Positions 52,137 to 60,056 are shown, counted from the stretch's first letter. The stretch is 64,000 nucleotides of DNA from Thiomicrorhabdus sp963677355 (GCA_963677355.2 CAXXXQ010000002.1:434001-498000); one strand, 5' to 3'. Numbers and translations are program-made. The notes: generated by a model not told the origin, from the sequence alone.

Positions 52137-53462
52137 ATGGCTATTGAGCAAATTAAGATTCCTGATATTGGTGATTTCGATGCGGTCGAGATCATCGAAG
52201 TTCTTGTCTCGGAAGGTGATACCGTTGCCGAAGACGACTCTCTGTTAACGCTTGAATCAGATAAAGCAACCATGGAAATTCCGGCACCGATGGCCGGAAC
52301 CATCACTAAACTGGTGGTTTCCGTAGGTGATAAAGTCTCGGAAGGCGATCACGTTATCGATATGGAAGTAACGGCAGCGGCTCCGGCAGCAGAAAAGCCA
52401 GCCGAAGCGCCTGCTAAAGCAGAAGCACCTAAGGCCGAGCCAGCACCGGTAGCAGCAAAAGCGGCACCGGCACCAAAAGCGGAACCAACGCCATCGCCGG
52501 CTGCGGTGGCCGCGGCCAGCAAACCGGTCAACTCGCAAAGCATGGGCGCTAAGTCTCACGCATCGCCATCAGTACGTGCTTTCTCACGTAAGTTGGGTGT
52601 TGACCTGAACGCAGTTAGCGGGACAGGGCCAAAAGGGCGTATTCTGCAAACAGACGTTGAAGCGGCCATTAAAGCGGTCATGTCCGGACAGAAGCCTGCA
52701 CCTGGTCAAGCAATGACGGGTGGTGCGGGTATCCCTCCGGTTCCGGAGATCGATTTCAGCCAGTTCGGTGAAACCGAAACTGAGGAGTTGGGTCGCATCA
52801 AGAAGATTTCCGGCAAGTTCCTGCATACCAGCTGGTTGAACGTACCACACGTCACGCAGTTCGACGAGTGCGACATCACCGAGATGGATCAGTTCCGTAA
52901 AGATATGAAAGCTACCGCCGAGAAGCAGGGCGTCAAATTGACTCCGCTGGTCTTCGTCATGAAAGCGGTGGTCAAAGCGCTACAGGACTTCCCGAGTTTC
53001 AATGCGTCACTGTCTGCGGACGGTCAATCGATCATCAAGAAAAAGTACTACAACATTGGTATCGCGGTCGATACACCAAACGGTCTGGTCGTTCCGGTCG
53101 TTAAGGATGTCGACAAGAAAGGTATTTATGATCTTTCTTGCGACTTGATGGAAATCTCAGCTAAAGCACGTGACGGTAAACTAAGCCCGGCAGATATGTC
53201 TGGTGGTTGTTTCACTATTTCCAGCCTCGGCGGTATTGGCGGAACCCAGTTCACGCCAATCGTCAATGCGCCGGAAGTGGCGATCATGGGATTGTCTAAA
53301 GCGAAAATGCAGCCGGTTTGGAACGGTAACGAATTCGTTCCACGTCTGGTCATGCCGTTCAGCGTTTCTTACGATCACCGTGCAATCGACGGTGCCGAGG
53401 GCGTTCGCTTCACCACAACTGTAGGTCAGTACTTGACTGATTTACGTCAGTTAATCATGTAA
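52137..53462 (+). CDS. aceF: Dihydrolipoamide acetyltransferase E2, one lipoyl domain
   Basis: Core of the pyruvate dehydrogenase complex. The 441-residue protein has one lipoyl domain (Lys in ESDKATMEIP, about residue 43), an Ala/Pro/Lys/Glu-rich linker (85-135), a peripheral-subunit-binding domain (SPSVRAFSRKLGVDL) and the catalytic domain ending SYDHRAIDGAEG with the active-site His. E. coli AceF has three lipoyl domains; a further lipoyl domain is fused to E3 in the next gene. Confidence 0.96.
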   Translation: MAIEQIKIPDIGDFDAVEIIEVLVSEGDTVAEDDSLLTLESDKATMEIPAPMAGTITKLVVSVGDKVSEGDHVIDMEVTAAAPAAEKPAEAPAKAEAPKAEPAPVAAKAAPAPKAEPTPSPAAVAAASKPVNSQSMGAKSHASPSVRAFSRKLGVDLNAVSGTGPKGRILQTDVEAAIKAVMSGQKPAPGQAMTGGAGIPPVPEIDFSQFGETETEELGRIKKISGKFLHTSWLNVPHVTQFDECDITEMDQFRKDMKATAEKQGVKLTPLVFVMKAVVKALQDFPSFNASLSADGQSIIKKKYYNIGIAVDTPNGLVVPVVKDVDKKGIYDLSCDLMEISAKARDGKLSPADMSGGCFTISSLGGIGGTQFTPIVNAPEVAIMGLSKAKMQPVWNGNEFVPRLVMPFSVSYDHRAIDGAEGVRFTTTVGQYLTDLRQLIM

Positions 53463-53474
53463 TAGGGGTTTACC

Positions 53475-55250
53475 GTGAGTAAGACTGTAGACATTAAAAT
53501 TCCTGATATTGGTGATTTCGCTGAAGTAGAAGTTATCGAAGTATTGGTTTCTGCCGGTGATGAAGTTGCGCAGGACGACTCTTTACTGACCTTGGAATCC
53601 GATAAAGCCACTATGGAAATTCCAGCACCATTCGCCGGTAAAGTGGCAACCTTGAGTGCGGAAGTAGGTGATAAGGTTTCCGAAGGGTCGATTATCGGTA
53701 CCATGGAAATTGCCGATGCCGGTACCGTAGCGAACAATGTAGAAGAGAGCGTCGCTGCCTCTGCCGAACCTGAAACCGCCGCTCCGGCTGCAGAAGCGCC
53801 AAAAGCGGTTTCTGTGGAAGGCATCGAAGCGGACATGCACTGTGAAGTGTTGGTACTAGGTTCCGGACCTGGAGGTTATACCGCCGCTTTCCGCGCGGCT
53901 GACCTGGGCAAAAAAGTGGTCATGATCGAGCGTTATGACAACATCGGAGGTGTGTGTCTGAACGTCGGTTGTATTCCGTCTAAAGCACTACTGCACATGT
54001 CTGTGGTATTGAATGAAACCCGTGAAATGGCTGCGCACGGTATCACTTTCCAAGAGCCGGAAATCGACACTAATAAAATGCGTGAGTATAAAGACTCGGT
54101 TATCGGTAAGTTAACCGGCGGTTTGGCTGGTCTGGCGAAAGCACGTAAAGTTGAAGTGGTTCAGGGTTACGGTAAATTCAGCTCTTCGCACACGGTAACG
54201 GTTGAACTGGCCGAAGGTGGGACCAAGACGATCTCATTCGACAACGCCATTATCGCGGCCGGTTCGCGTGTGGTGAAACTGCCGTTTATTCCAAATGACG
54301 ATCCTCGCGTTATGGACTCTACCGATGCGCTTGAGTTGGAAGAAGTTCCAAACCGCATGTTGGTTATCGGTGGCGGGATTATCGGTCTGGAAATGGCGCA
54401 GGTCTATGACTCGCTGGGAGCTAATATCACCGTGGTTGAATTGGGTGATACCATTATTCCGGGTGCCGACAAAGACATCTCCAAGCCGTTATTGAAGAAG
54501 ATCAAGAAGCAGTATGAAAACGTTTTCCTGAAATCGAAAGTCACCAATGTGGCAGCCAAGCCGGAAGGGTTGGAAGTCACTTTTGAAGGTAAAGACTGTC
54601 CGGAAAAAGATACTTTTGATCGTATCCTGGTCGCGGTTGGCCGTACACCAAACGGTAAATTGATTGACGCGGAAAACGCCGGTGTTGCAGTGAATGACTG
54701 GGGCTTCATTGAAGTCGACGAACGTCAGAAAACCAATGTCGATCACATCTATGCGATCGGTGATATCGTCGGTCAGCCAATGCTGGCGCACAAAGCGGTA
54801 CACGAAGGTAAAGTGGCGGCAGAAGTGATTGCCGGTATGCCAAGCGCCTTTACGCCAATGGGGATTCCTTCGGTAGCCTATACCGATCCGGAAGTGGCTT
54901 GGGCAGGTAAAACCGAACAAGAACTGAAAGACGAAGGCATTGAATACGAAAAAGGTGCCTTCCCATGGGCGGCATCCGGACGTAGCTTGAGCCTAGGGCG
55001 TGACGAAGGGATGACCAAAGCGTTATTCTGTGCCGAAACGCATCGCCTACTAGGTTGTGGGATCGTTGGTCCAAACGCCGGTGAACTGGTTGCCGAAGCC
55101 ATGCTAGCGATTGAAATGGGTGCAGATATGCAAGATATCGGTCTAACTATCCATCCGCATCCGACGTTGTCAGAAACGATTTGTTTTGCGGCAGAGATGG
55201 CGGAGGGGACCATCACGGACCTAATGCCACCAAAAAAACGCAAAAAATAG
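53475..55250 (+). CDS. lpdA: Dihydrolipoamide dehydrogenase E3 with N-terminal lipoyl domain
   Basis: Reoxidises dihydrolipoamide with NAD+ through FAD. The 591-residue protein has a lipoyl domain at residues 1-78 (ESDKATMEIP again), a short Ala/Pro/Glu linker, and the flavoprotein: VLGSGPGGYTAAFRAADLG, redox disulfide GGVCLNVGCIPSKAL, NAD motif VIGGGIIGLEMAQVYDSLG, and the C-terminal catalytic HPHPTLSE. The start is a GTG at 53475. The E3 lipoyl fusion is known in some Proteobacteria. Confidence 0.96.
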   Translation: MSKTVDIKIPDIGDFAEVEVIEVLVSAGDEVAQDDSLLTLESDKATMEIPAPFAGKVATLSAEVGDKVSEGSIIGTMEIADAGTVANNVEESVAASAEPETAAPAAEAPKAVSVEGIEADMHCEVLVLGSGPGGYTAAFRAADLGKKVVMIERYDNIGGVCLNVGCIPSKALLHMSVVLNETREMAAHGITFQEPEIDTNKMREYKDSVIGKLTGGLAGLAKARKVEVVQGYGKFSSSHTVTVELAEGGTKTISFDNAIIAAGSRVVKLPFIPNDDPRVMDSTDALELEEVPNRMLVIGGGIIGLEMAQVYDSLGANITVVELGDTIIPGADKDISKPLLKKIKKQYENVFLKSKVTNVAAKPEGLEVTFEGKDCPEKDTFDRILVAVGRTPNGKLIDAENAGVAVNDWGFIEVDERQKTNVDHIYAIGDIVGQPMLAHKAVHEGKVAAEVIAGMPSAFTPMGIPSVAYTDPEVAWAGKTEQELKDEGIEYEKGAFPWAASGRSLSLGRDEGMTKALFCAETHRLLGCGIVGPNAGELVAEAMLAIEMGADMQDIGLTIHPHPTLSETICFAAEMAEGTITDLMPPKKRKK

Positions 55251-55254
55251 GGGT

Positions 55255-55357
55255 TAAAACACTCGATTTCTGCATTATAAAAATGGTCACATACTGTTTG
55301 TATGCTCCCATTTTAAAGCCTTGAACTCGAGCGTTTTATCTCCCTATTTTGATTCTG
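55255..55357. repeat. REP-like palindromic repeat, copy 1
   Basis: Contains an imperfect hairpin AAAATGG..CATAC..GTATG..CCATTTT (55280-55314), preceded by TTTCTGCATTATAAAAATGG and followed by TTGAACTCGAG. The best-conserved block with copy 2 is 55267-55295. Confidence 0.6.
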
Positions 55358-55361
55358 AAAG

Positions 55362-55386
55362 AAACCTGCTTTATGCAGGTTTTTTT
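55362..55386 (+). terminator. Rho-independent terminator of the aceE-aceF-lpdA operon
   Basis: An 8-bp stem (AAACCTGC / GCAGGTTT) with loop TTTAT runs into T. Confidence 0.88.
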
Positions 55387-55391
55387 GTGTC

Positions 55392-55495
55392 TAAAACTCA
55401 CCATTTCTGCGTTACGAAAATGATCAAATACTTTATAGTCGGCTCAATATTTTCTAGTCTTGAACTAGCACTTTTTATTTCCATCTTTTTTGTTT
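55392..55495. repeat. REP-like repeat, degenerate copy 2
   Basis: The block 55404-55432 matches copy 1 at 24 of 29 positions, and TTGAACT recurs at the expected place (55460). The hairpin arms have decayed. Confidence 0.55.
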
Positions 55496-55666
55496 TAAAG
55501 GAAGCTTCTTGGGGGTAGTTTTTACTATTTACAATTATTTAATCGTTAAAATAGTCAAGTATGCTTATGTATTGGGTATCAGATTCTATTGGTTTTATTT
55601 TTGATCTTTTTGGTGTTAGTATTTGTACTTAAATTAGTTCAAAGTAAGAATTCAGGAAGATAAGAA

Positions 55667-56230
55667 GTGATTCCAGCAGTTAATCAATCAGGTGTCTTAC
55701 CACCTTTTATTCCGGAGTTTAGTCCTACCGATCCAGCTCAAGTAGCTCCTTACAAAGTGTCTATTGTTGATTTTGTGTCACATTACGCCACATCACAAGA
55801 AAGAATTAAAATATTAAAGGGATTTCTTTTATACCGAAGTGAGTTAAGACGAATTGGTATTGTTAGTGGCTTTCAATGGGTTGATGGAAGTTTTGTAGAA
55901 GATGTAGAGTCAATTCAAAATAGAGCTCCTAATGATATAGATTTAGTTACTTTTGCATCAAGACCTGTAATGGCAGATTGGAATAATTTGGTATATAACA
56001 ACTTAGATTTGTTTCACCCAAAAAGAAGTAAGTCTAAATTTATTTGTGATGCATACTATGTTGATCTAAACTTATCTCCAATTTTTATTGTTGAAAAAAC
56101 TAGATATTGGTTTGGGTTATTTTCTCATCAAAGAGAAAGTTATTTATGGAAAGGTATGCTTGAAATTCCTCTTGAAGACAATGATGATCAAGCCCTAGAA
56201 CTTTTAGAGGGAGGTGTAGAAAGTGCCTAA
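55667..56230 (+). CDS. Nucleotidyltransferase-fold protein of an uncharacterised two-gene module
   Basis: A 187-residue protein with the polymerase-beta/NTase signature: GFQWVDGSFVED (glycine-serine motif) followed by NDIDLVTF (Asp-x-Asp), and a candidate third Asp in YYVDLNL. It resembles the DUF6932 group as I remember it, which I could not check. The start is GTG with AGGAAG upstream. Base composition is AT-rich, unlike the flanking aceE operon, suggesting transfer. It overlaps the next gene by 8 bp, so translation is coupled. It might modify a nucleotide, RNA or protein, but no substrate is evident. Confidence 0.75.
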   Translation: MIPAVNQSGVLPPFIPEFSPTDPAQVAPYKVSIVDFVSHYATSQERIKILKGFLLYRSELRRIGIVSGFQWVDGSFVEDVESIQNRAPNDIDLVTFASRPVMADWNNLVYNNLDLFHPKRSKSKFICDAYYVDLNLSPIFIVEKTRYWFGLFSHQRESYLWKGMLEIPLEDNDDQALELLEGGVESA

Positions 56231-57158
56231 GAAATTAGCTATAGATAGCCTGTCCTCAGAAATAACTTCATTAAAAGCGTTATTAGAAAGTGCCAAACAA
56301 TCAGATGATGTTGTTGGAGCTATTCAATTCGAATACAGAATCGATGAATTAAATGAAAAACTAAATAAATTAAAAGAAGAATCTACTGAAGATAACCTTG
56401 CAAGTGTGGCTTTATTCTTTGGTGGAAAGCCTGTACTAGGATCAAAAGGCATTGCTGCTAAATTTGCAGGAACAGCGATAGAACAGTTTCAAAATTTAAT
56501 TTCCAAAACCTTTGCTATTAATGAGATAGGTGAACTCGCTAAAAAAGGAAAAGTACCATTTAAAGAGTATTCCGATCTTATGGTTACTGGGTTAGCGAGA
56601 GGTTCATTTGGCTTTGTTCTGGATGAGATGTCAACTCAAACAGAATTAGAAAGCTCGCAATTATCAATTATTGTTGAAAAGGTAGCACACTTAATTGCCA
56701 ACTCCACGTCTCAGGATGAAAGTGTTTTTGAACAAATGCTTGAAGAGCTAGATCCAAGGACATTGATTGCTCTAAAAGATTTTTTTTCTAATCTTGATTC
56801 TAACCAAGCAACATTAAGAGTGGTTGAAAATGACTTTGACATGAGTTTTGATTCTTATGCGATTCATAGGGCAAGATTAAGAACAGAAGCGACTAGTATT
56901 GAAGAAAAAACAACTCATATTACAGGTGAGTTAGTAGGTTTCTTGCCTGAACATAAAAAGTTTGAAATTAGAAATAATGATGGTGACCTTATTTATGGTT
57001 CAGCTTCAAAAGAAGCTGTAGAAAAATTTGAAGAAATGAATCAAATTCTTAAAAATAGAAAAGTTATTGCTGAAGTAACAGAAAAAACTGTAGCACCTCT
57101 TAACCGTCCTCCCAAAAAGGTATACAGGCTATTGAATTTTGATTTTTTTATAGGCTGA
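56223..57158 (+). CDS. Coiled-coil protein coupled to the nucleotidyltransferase-like gene
   Basis: A 311-residue soluble protein of unknown function. Residues 5-55 predict a coiled coil (ITSLKALLESAKQ, IDELNEKLNKLKEES). Then comes LFFGGKPVLGSKGIAAKFAG and GLARGSFGFVLDEM, which I recall as conserved in a family seen next to such NTase-like proteins; this needs a search. The C-terminal third is beta-rich (GFLPEHKKFEIRNNDGDLIYGSA). GTG start with a strong GGGAGGTG site. AT-rich like its partner. Confidence 0.75.
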   Translation: MPKKLAIDSLSSEITSLKALLESAKQSDDVVGAIQFEYRIDELNEKLNKLKEESTEDNLASVALFFGGKPVLGSKGIAAKFAGTAIEQFQNLISKTFAINEIGELAKKGKVPFKEYSDLMVTGLARGSFGFVLDEMSTQTELESSQLSIIVEKVAHLIANSTSQDESVFEQMLEELDPRTLIALKDFFSNLDSNQATLRVVENDFDMSFDSYAIHRARLRTEATSIEEKTTHITGELVGFLPEHKKFEIRNNDGDLIYGSASKEAVEKFEEMNQILKNRKVIAEVTEKTVAPLNRPPKKVYRLLNFDFFIG

Positions 57159-57328
57159 TTCTTTAGTAAAGCGGGTAAGAGAAGTTAGTAGAACCTTTTG
57201 GTTGCACAATTAAGGTCAAATTAATTACCCTACTTTTAAGAAGGGATTGGTATTTTAATCTGAAAGACAGATTTTACGTTGTTTAATTATCAAACTAACA
57301 CTTATTAGGTGAATTTTTAGAGACGTTT

Positions 57329-58030
57329 ATGTCTAGTATTATTGAATTATCAAATATAGTTAAAACCACTCATTATCTTTATGCAGAAATCAAAGACGAT
57401 TTCTCAATTCGCAAGATACTAAAGGCTTTAACATTTTTTGAAAGAATGATGTTGTTTTTTAGTTTGATAATTTTTGTAATTGCAATAGATATGTTGTCAG
57501 ATGGGATCCAATATTATTTTAGTGCCCTTGCAATAGGGTTAACTGTTTACACTTGGGCTTTAGTAAGGAGTCGAAATAGACTAACTACAGTTAATCTATC
57601 TGAAACTGAGCAGAATATACTTAAACCACTTTCCTACGGTATTTCTTATAATTTGCTAAATAGCATTTGTTTGAAGTTCGATGAACAAGGTATAACATTA
57701 GATCAAATAGACGAAATAACGCTGTTTTTAGATAGAAATCCATTCAAAGAACCTTTTCTATACGTTTTGCCAAACATAATGGCATCTTTTTTTGGTTTAA
57801 CAGTGACTATTACGGCATTGATATCAGGTGTTTATAAATTTTCTGATGAACAAAATGACATTGTACTGGCTGGTCTAGTTTTGTTTTTAATAGTTTTCTT
57901 AACTACATCCATTTTCTTCAAAATGATACAGCCAGTCTCGATAAATAAAAGAGCGATAAGATTACTTGGCCTGTTAAAAATTGGGGCTTGTAAAAAAGAT
58001 AGGAAGAAAAGACTACAGTTCGCTTTTTGA
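57329..58030 (+). CDS. Four-helix membrane protein of unknown function
   Basis: A 233-residue protein with two membrane helices near residues 42-82 (MMLFFSLIIFVIAIDML; YYFSALAIGLTVYTWAL), a cytosolic middle domain, two more near 150-200, and a Lys/Arg-rich tail. AT-rich, and 170 bp after the NTase module on the same strand. It could be a third island gene, possibly a membrane effector, but nothing in the sequence proves a link. Confidence 0.65.
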   Translation: MSSIIELSNIVKTTHYLYAEIKDDFSIRKILKALTFFERMMLFFSLIIFVIAIDMLSDGIQYYFSALAIGLTVYTWALVRSRNRLTTVNLSETEQNILKPLSYGISYNLLNSICLKFDEQGITLDQIDEITLFLDRNPFKEPFLYVLPNIMASFFGLTVTITALISGVYKFSDEQNDIVLAGLVLFLIVFLTTSIFFKMIQPVSINKRAIRLLGLLKIGACKKDRKKRLQFAF

Positions 58031-58037
58031 GAATAAC

Positions 58038-58073
58038 TTATGAACCCAGAAAACTTAATAATCAATGGGGTCA
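58038..58073 (+). pseudogene. Truncated 5' scrap of a DUF3820 gene joined to the IS target site
   Basis: ATGAACCCAGAAAACTTA (58040-58057) is identical to the start of the intact DUF3820 gene at 59570. It then jumps to ATCAATGGGGTCA, the left half of the junction sequence that also occurs at 59991-60003. The rest of this copy was lost by deletion. Confidence 0.75.
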
Positions 58074-58075
58074 TA

Positions 58076-58088
58076 TATGGACACGTCC
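58076..58088 (+). repeat. Left sub-terminal inverted repeat of the IS
   Basis: TATGGACACGTCC, matching the complement of the right repeat at 12 of 13 bases. Confidence 0.85.
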
Positions 58089-58149
58089 CTGATTTCAAGC
58101 AATAAAATTCTGTAAGTACATTTTCAGCACTCTGTTTTGTTTGATGATT

Positions 58150-58390
58150 ACCTTTTAACTTTGCTGTTTTGGCTGGGTTAAATGCGAGTTAAGCGGTCGT
58201 ATATTCGGCTCTTAAGATGTCAGACCCTCCTTGTGTTTATTGTGAGCGTCTGGCTAGCCATCATGTTATCCGTACCTTGACTCCTCATCAGACTCACGAG
58301 ACCAATGTCTCAGACCCCAATTTCAGGCCCTGCCAAGGTGGGATTAACCCGTTTTACCATGAGCATCGCTTTGCAAGGTAAGTTGTTTCA
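58150..58390 (-). ncRNA. Candidate bridge RNA of the IS1111-group element
   Basis: IS110-family recombinases use a structured bridge RNA encoded in the non-coding end, which lies downstream of the gene in the IS1111 group. On the minus strand a stem ACCTTG/CAAGGT (58274-58279 with 58334-58339) encloses a loop whose inner stem is GAGAC/GTCTC (58298-58311). The two loop strands carry GGGGTC (complement of 58313-58318) and GAGTCTGA (complement of 58288-58295), which match the left and right halves of the actual target GGGGTCAGACTCG. Exact RNA ends and the donor-binding loop are uncertain. Confidence 0.6.
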
Positions 58391-58399
58391 GTGATGCTT

Positions 58400-59419
58400 T
58401 TAAGGCATCACTTGATATTCTTTGTTGTGTGCCATCAGTGACCACATGATTCTGGCTGTCTTATTAGCTAAAGCAACAGCCGCCACTTGAATGCACTTGG
58501 CCTGCCTGAGCTTTTTAGCCCAGGCAACTTGATTATCATTTCCCTTGCTTCTGGCAATGGCGGTTAAAGCGCCTTGAACTAATAGTCGCCTTAGATATCC
58601 ATCGCCTCGTTTACTAATGCCTAGCAGGATGTTTTTACCGCCAGTGGAGTTTTGTTTTGGCACTAAGCCTAACCAAGCGGAAAACTGTCTGCCATTTTTA
58701 AACTCTAATGGGTCGCCTACTGAGGCGGCAATGGCAGAGGCGGTTAAAAAACCAACCCCGGGTAATTTTTGTAGTTTAGAAGCTACAGGGTCAAGTTGAG
58801 CTAAGCGTTCGATCTTTTGGCTTTGATCTTGTAAACGTTGATCCATCTCTATCAGTTCTTGATAGAGTAAATAAAACTGTTCACGTCCTAATGCCGATAA
58901 ACCATTCTTTGCATCCTCAAGCACAAAATGCAGCTCCGCAATAAGGTTTGGAGCACCACCTTTGATGACGATACCGAACTCAGCCAGCAAACCGCGAATC
59001 TGATTAATCAATGCCGTCTTCTGTGCCACCATTCTTTCTCTTACTCGGTGCATCATCAGGATGTCTTGTTGTTCTACACGTTTGGGCGAGACAAAACGCA
59101 TCGTAGGTTGATTGGCGGCAATGACAATGGCCGTCGCATCATTAAAGTCATTTTTATTGGACATGACAAAGGGTTTTACAAAGGCGGGATTAATCAACTT
59201 AACCTCATGTCCTGCCTGTAGAATGGTTCTTGCCCAGTAATGACTGGTGCCGCAGGCTTCCATGGCAAAAGTAACCTTTTCGTGTGTTTGAATCAGTTCT
59301 TTAAACTTCGTACGTGTTAATTGTTTACGTTGAACAGGTTTCCCCTGTTGATTGGCAAAAACCAAATGAAAGGTATGCTTTGCAATATCGACACCGACGG
59401 TAGTAATATCATTAGTCAT
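58400..59419 (-). CDS. IS1111-group transposase (IS110-family DEDD recombinase)
   Basis: A 339-residue recombinase with an N-terminal RuvC-like DEDD domain: Asp11 (GVDIAKHTFH), Glu54 (AMEACG), Asp91 and Asp94 (NKNDFNDA). The C-terminal Tnp domain has LPGVGFLTASAIAASVGD, AWLGLVPKQNSTGGK with the catalytic Ser258, and GDGYLRRLLVQGA. The frame is intact, so the element may be active. The ATG at 59419 with AAGGAGC upstream is better than a GTG two codons before. Closest in style to IS1111 (CGTSHYWAR, FVKPFV, NQIRGLLAEFGI). Confidence 0.95.
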   Translation of the reverse strand: MTNDITTVGVDIAKHTFHLVFANQQGKPVQRKQLTRTKFKELIQTHEKVTFAMEACGTSHYWARTILQAGHEVKLINPAFVKPFVMSNKNDFNDATAIVIAANQPTMRFVSPKRVEQQDILMMHRVRERMVAQKTALINQIRGLLAEFGIVIKGGAPNLIAELHFVLEDAKNGLSALGREQFYLLYQELIEMDQRLQDQSQKIERLAQLDPVASKLQKLPGVGFLTASAIAASVGDPLEFKNGRQFSAWLGLVPKQNSTGGKNILLGISKRGDGYLRRLLVQGALTAIARSKGNDNQVAWAKKLRQAKCIQVAAVALANKTARIMWSLMAHNKEYQVMP

Positions 59420-59496
59420 GGGCACGCTCCTTGTAGAGTTGTTGGTTCACCTCAATCATACTGGCTCAATGCAATCGTAAAGCCGTTTTGTATGAT

Positions 59497-59509
59497 GGGC
59501 GTGTCCATA
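59497..59509 (-). repeat. Right sub-terminal inverted repeat of the IS
   Basis: Reads TATGGACACGCCC on the minus strand, the partner of the left repeat. Confidence 0.85.
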
Positions 59510-59569
59510 CCATCAGACTCGATTGATTTGATTGAGAAAATGAGGCAAAGTCCTCTTTATTTATAGCTT

Positions 59570-59788
59570 ATGAACCCAGAAAACTTAAAAAAGCTTGTTG
59601 AAGTTGAAATGCCTTATGGGAAATACAAGGGGCGTGTGATTGCTGATTTGCCGGGAAATTATCTTAATTGGTTTGCAAGTAAGGGTTTTCCTGCTGGTAA
59701 TTTAGGGCAGTTGTTGGCTCTGATGCATGAGCTGGATCACAATGGTTTAAAACCGCTTTTAGACCCTTTAAGAAAAGAGAGCCGTTAA
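59570..59788 (+). CDS. DUF3820 family protein, copy 1
   Basis: A 72-residue protein matching DUF3820 (putative quorum-sensing-regulated virulence factor family): MPYGKYKGRVIADLPGNYL, then NLGQLLALMHELDHNGL. Small and soluble, no known biochemical role. It differs from copy 2 at about four residues. A TAG just upstream blocks any extension. Confidence 0.88.
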   Translation: MNPENLKKLVEVEMPYGKYKGRVIADLPGNYLNWFASKGFPAGNLGQLLALMHELDHNGLKPLLDPLRKESR

Positions 59789-59808
59789 CAAAAAAGAGGC
59801 AGTACCCA

Positions 59809-59848
59809 ATTAACCAAAAAGCCTGCAATTGCAGGCTTTTTGGTTAAT
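59809..59848. terminator. 40-bp perfect palindrome, bidirectional terminator
   Basis: The two 20-base arms are exact complements with no spacer, centred between 59828 and 59829 on the inner GCCTGCAATTGCAGGC, with A-rich left and T-rich right flanks. It follows the DUF3820 gene; the equivalent after copy 2 is imperfect. Confidence 0.85.
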
Positions 59849-59902
59849 GAGCCATGAGGCGGGTTAATGAAACTTAAACATTGAACCCCTTAATAGCTAA
59901 CT

Positions 59903-59986
59903 ATTTGGCTTGCTGGTTTTCTTCGATGAATGTTTCGATCTCATTTCGATAGTCAGCGCAAATTTCTTGTGTTAACAGATCTTCTG
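59903..59986 (-). pseudogene. Duplicated 3' fragment of the lipoprotein gene
   Basis: Matches the last ~28 codons of the gene at 60390-61586 with a few differences, then breaks off at the junction AATCAATGGGGTCA. It has no start of its own. Confidence 0.82.
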
Positions 59987-60056
59987 GAATCAATGGGGTC
60001 AGACTCGATTGATTTGATTGGAGAAAATGAGGCAAAGCCCTCTTTGTTTAAAACTT

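Larger units (their letters stand above)
55251..55666. other. 416-bp gap with a duplicated REP-like repeat
   Basis: Begins the AT-rich accessory segment. It holds two degenerate repeat copies and the lpdA terminator, followed by ~170 bp of plain AT-rich sequence before the NTase-like gene. Confidence 0.6.
58074..59512 (-). mobile_element. IS110-family insertion sequence, IS1111 group
   Basis: About 1.44 kb. Sub-terminal inverted repeats TATGGACACGTCC (58076-58088) and TATGGACACGCCC (complement of 59497-59509) differ at one base in 13. The boundaries follow from comparing the flanks with the unoccupied copy of the same site at 59991-60015: left flank ends GGGGTCA, right flank begins TCAGACTCG. 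No target duplication beyond the shared TCA. A long non-coding stretch lies downstream of the transposase, as expected for the IS1111 group. Confidence 0.88.
59516..59990. repeat. Tandem duplication unit 1
   Basis: A ~487-bp unit holding a DUF3820 gene, its palindromic terminator and a truncated copy of the 3' end of the lipoprotein gene (59903-59986). It corresponds to 60004-60473 at a constant offset of 487 with high identity. Confidence 0.85.

Noticed and set aside
55321..55518. 65-codon open frame across the repeats after lpdA
   Set aside because: It spans the operon terminator and the REP-like copies, and its sequence looks like translated repeat.
60018..60056. N-terminal extension of DUF3820 copy 2
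   Set aside because: It would need a TTG start, and copy 1 has a stop codon at the matching place.
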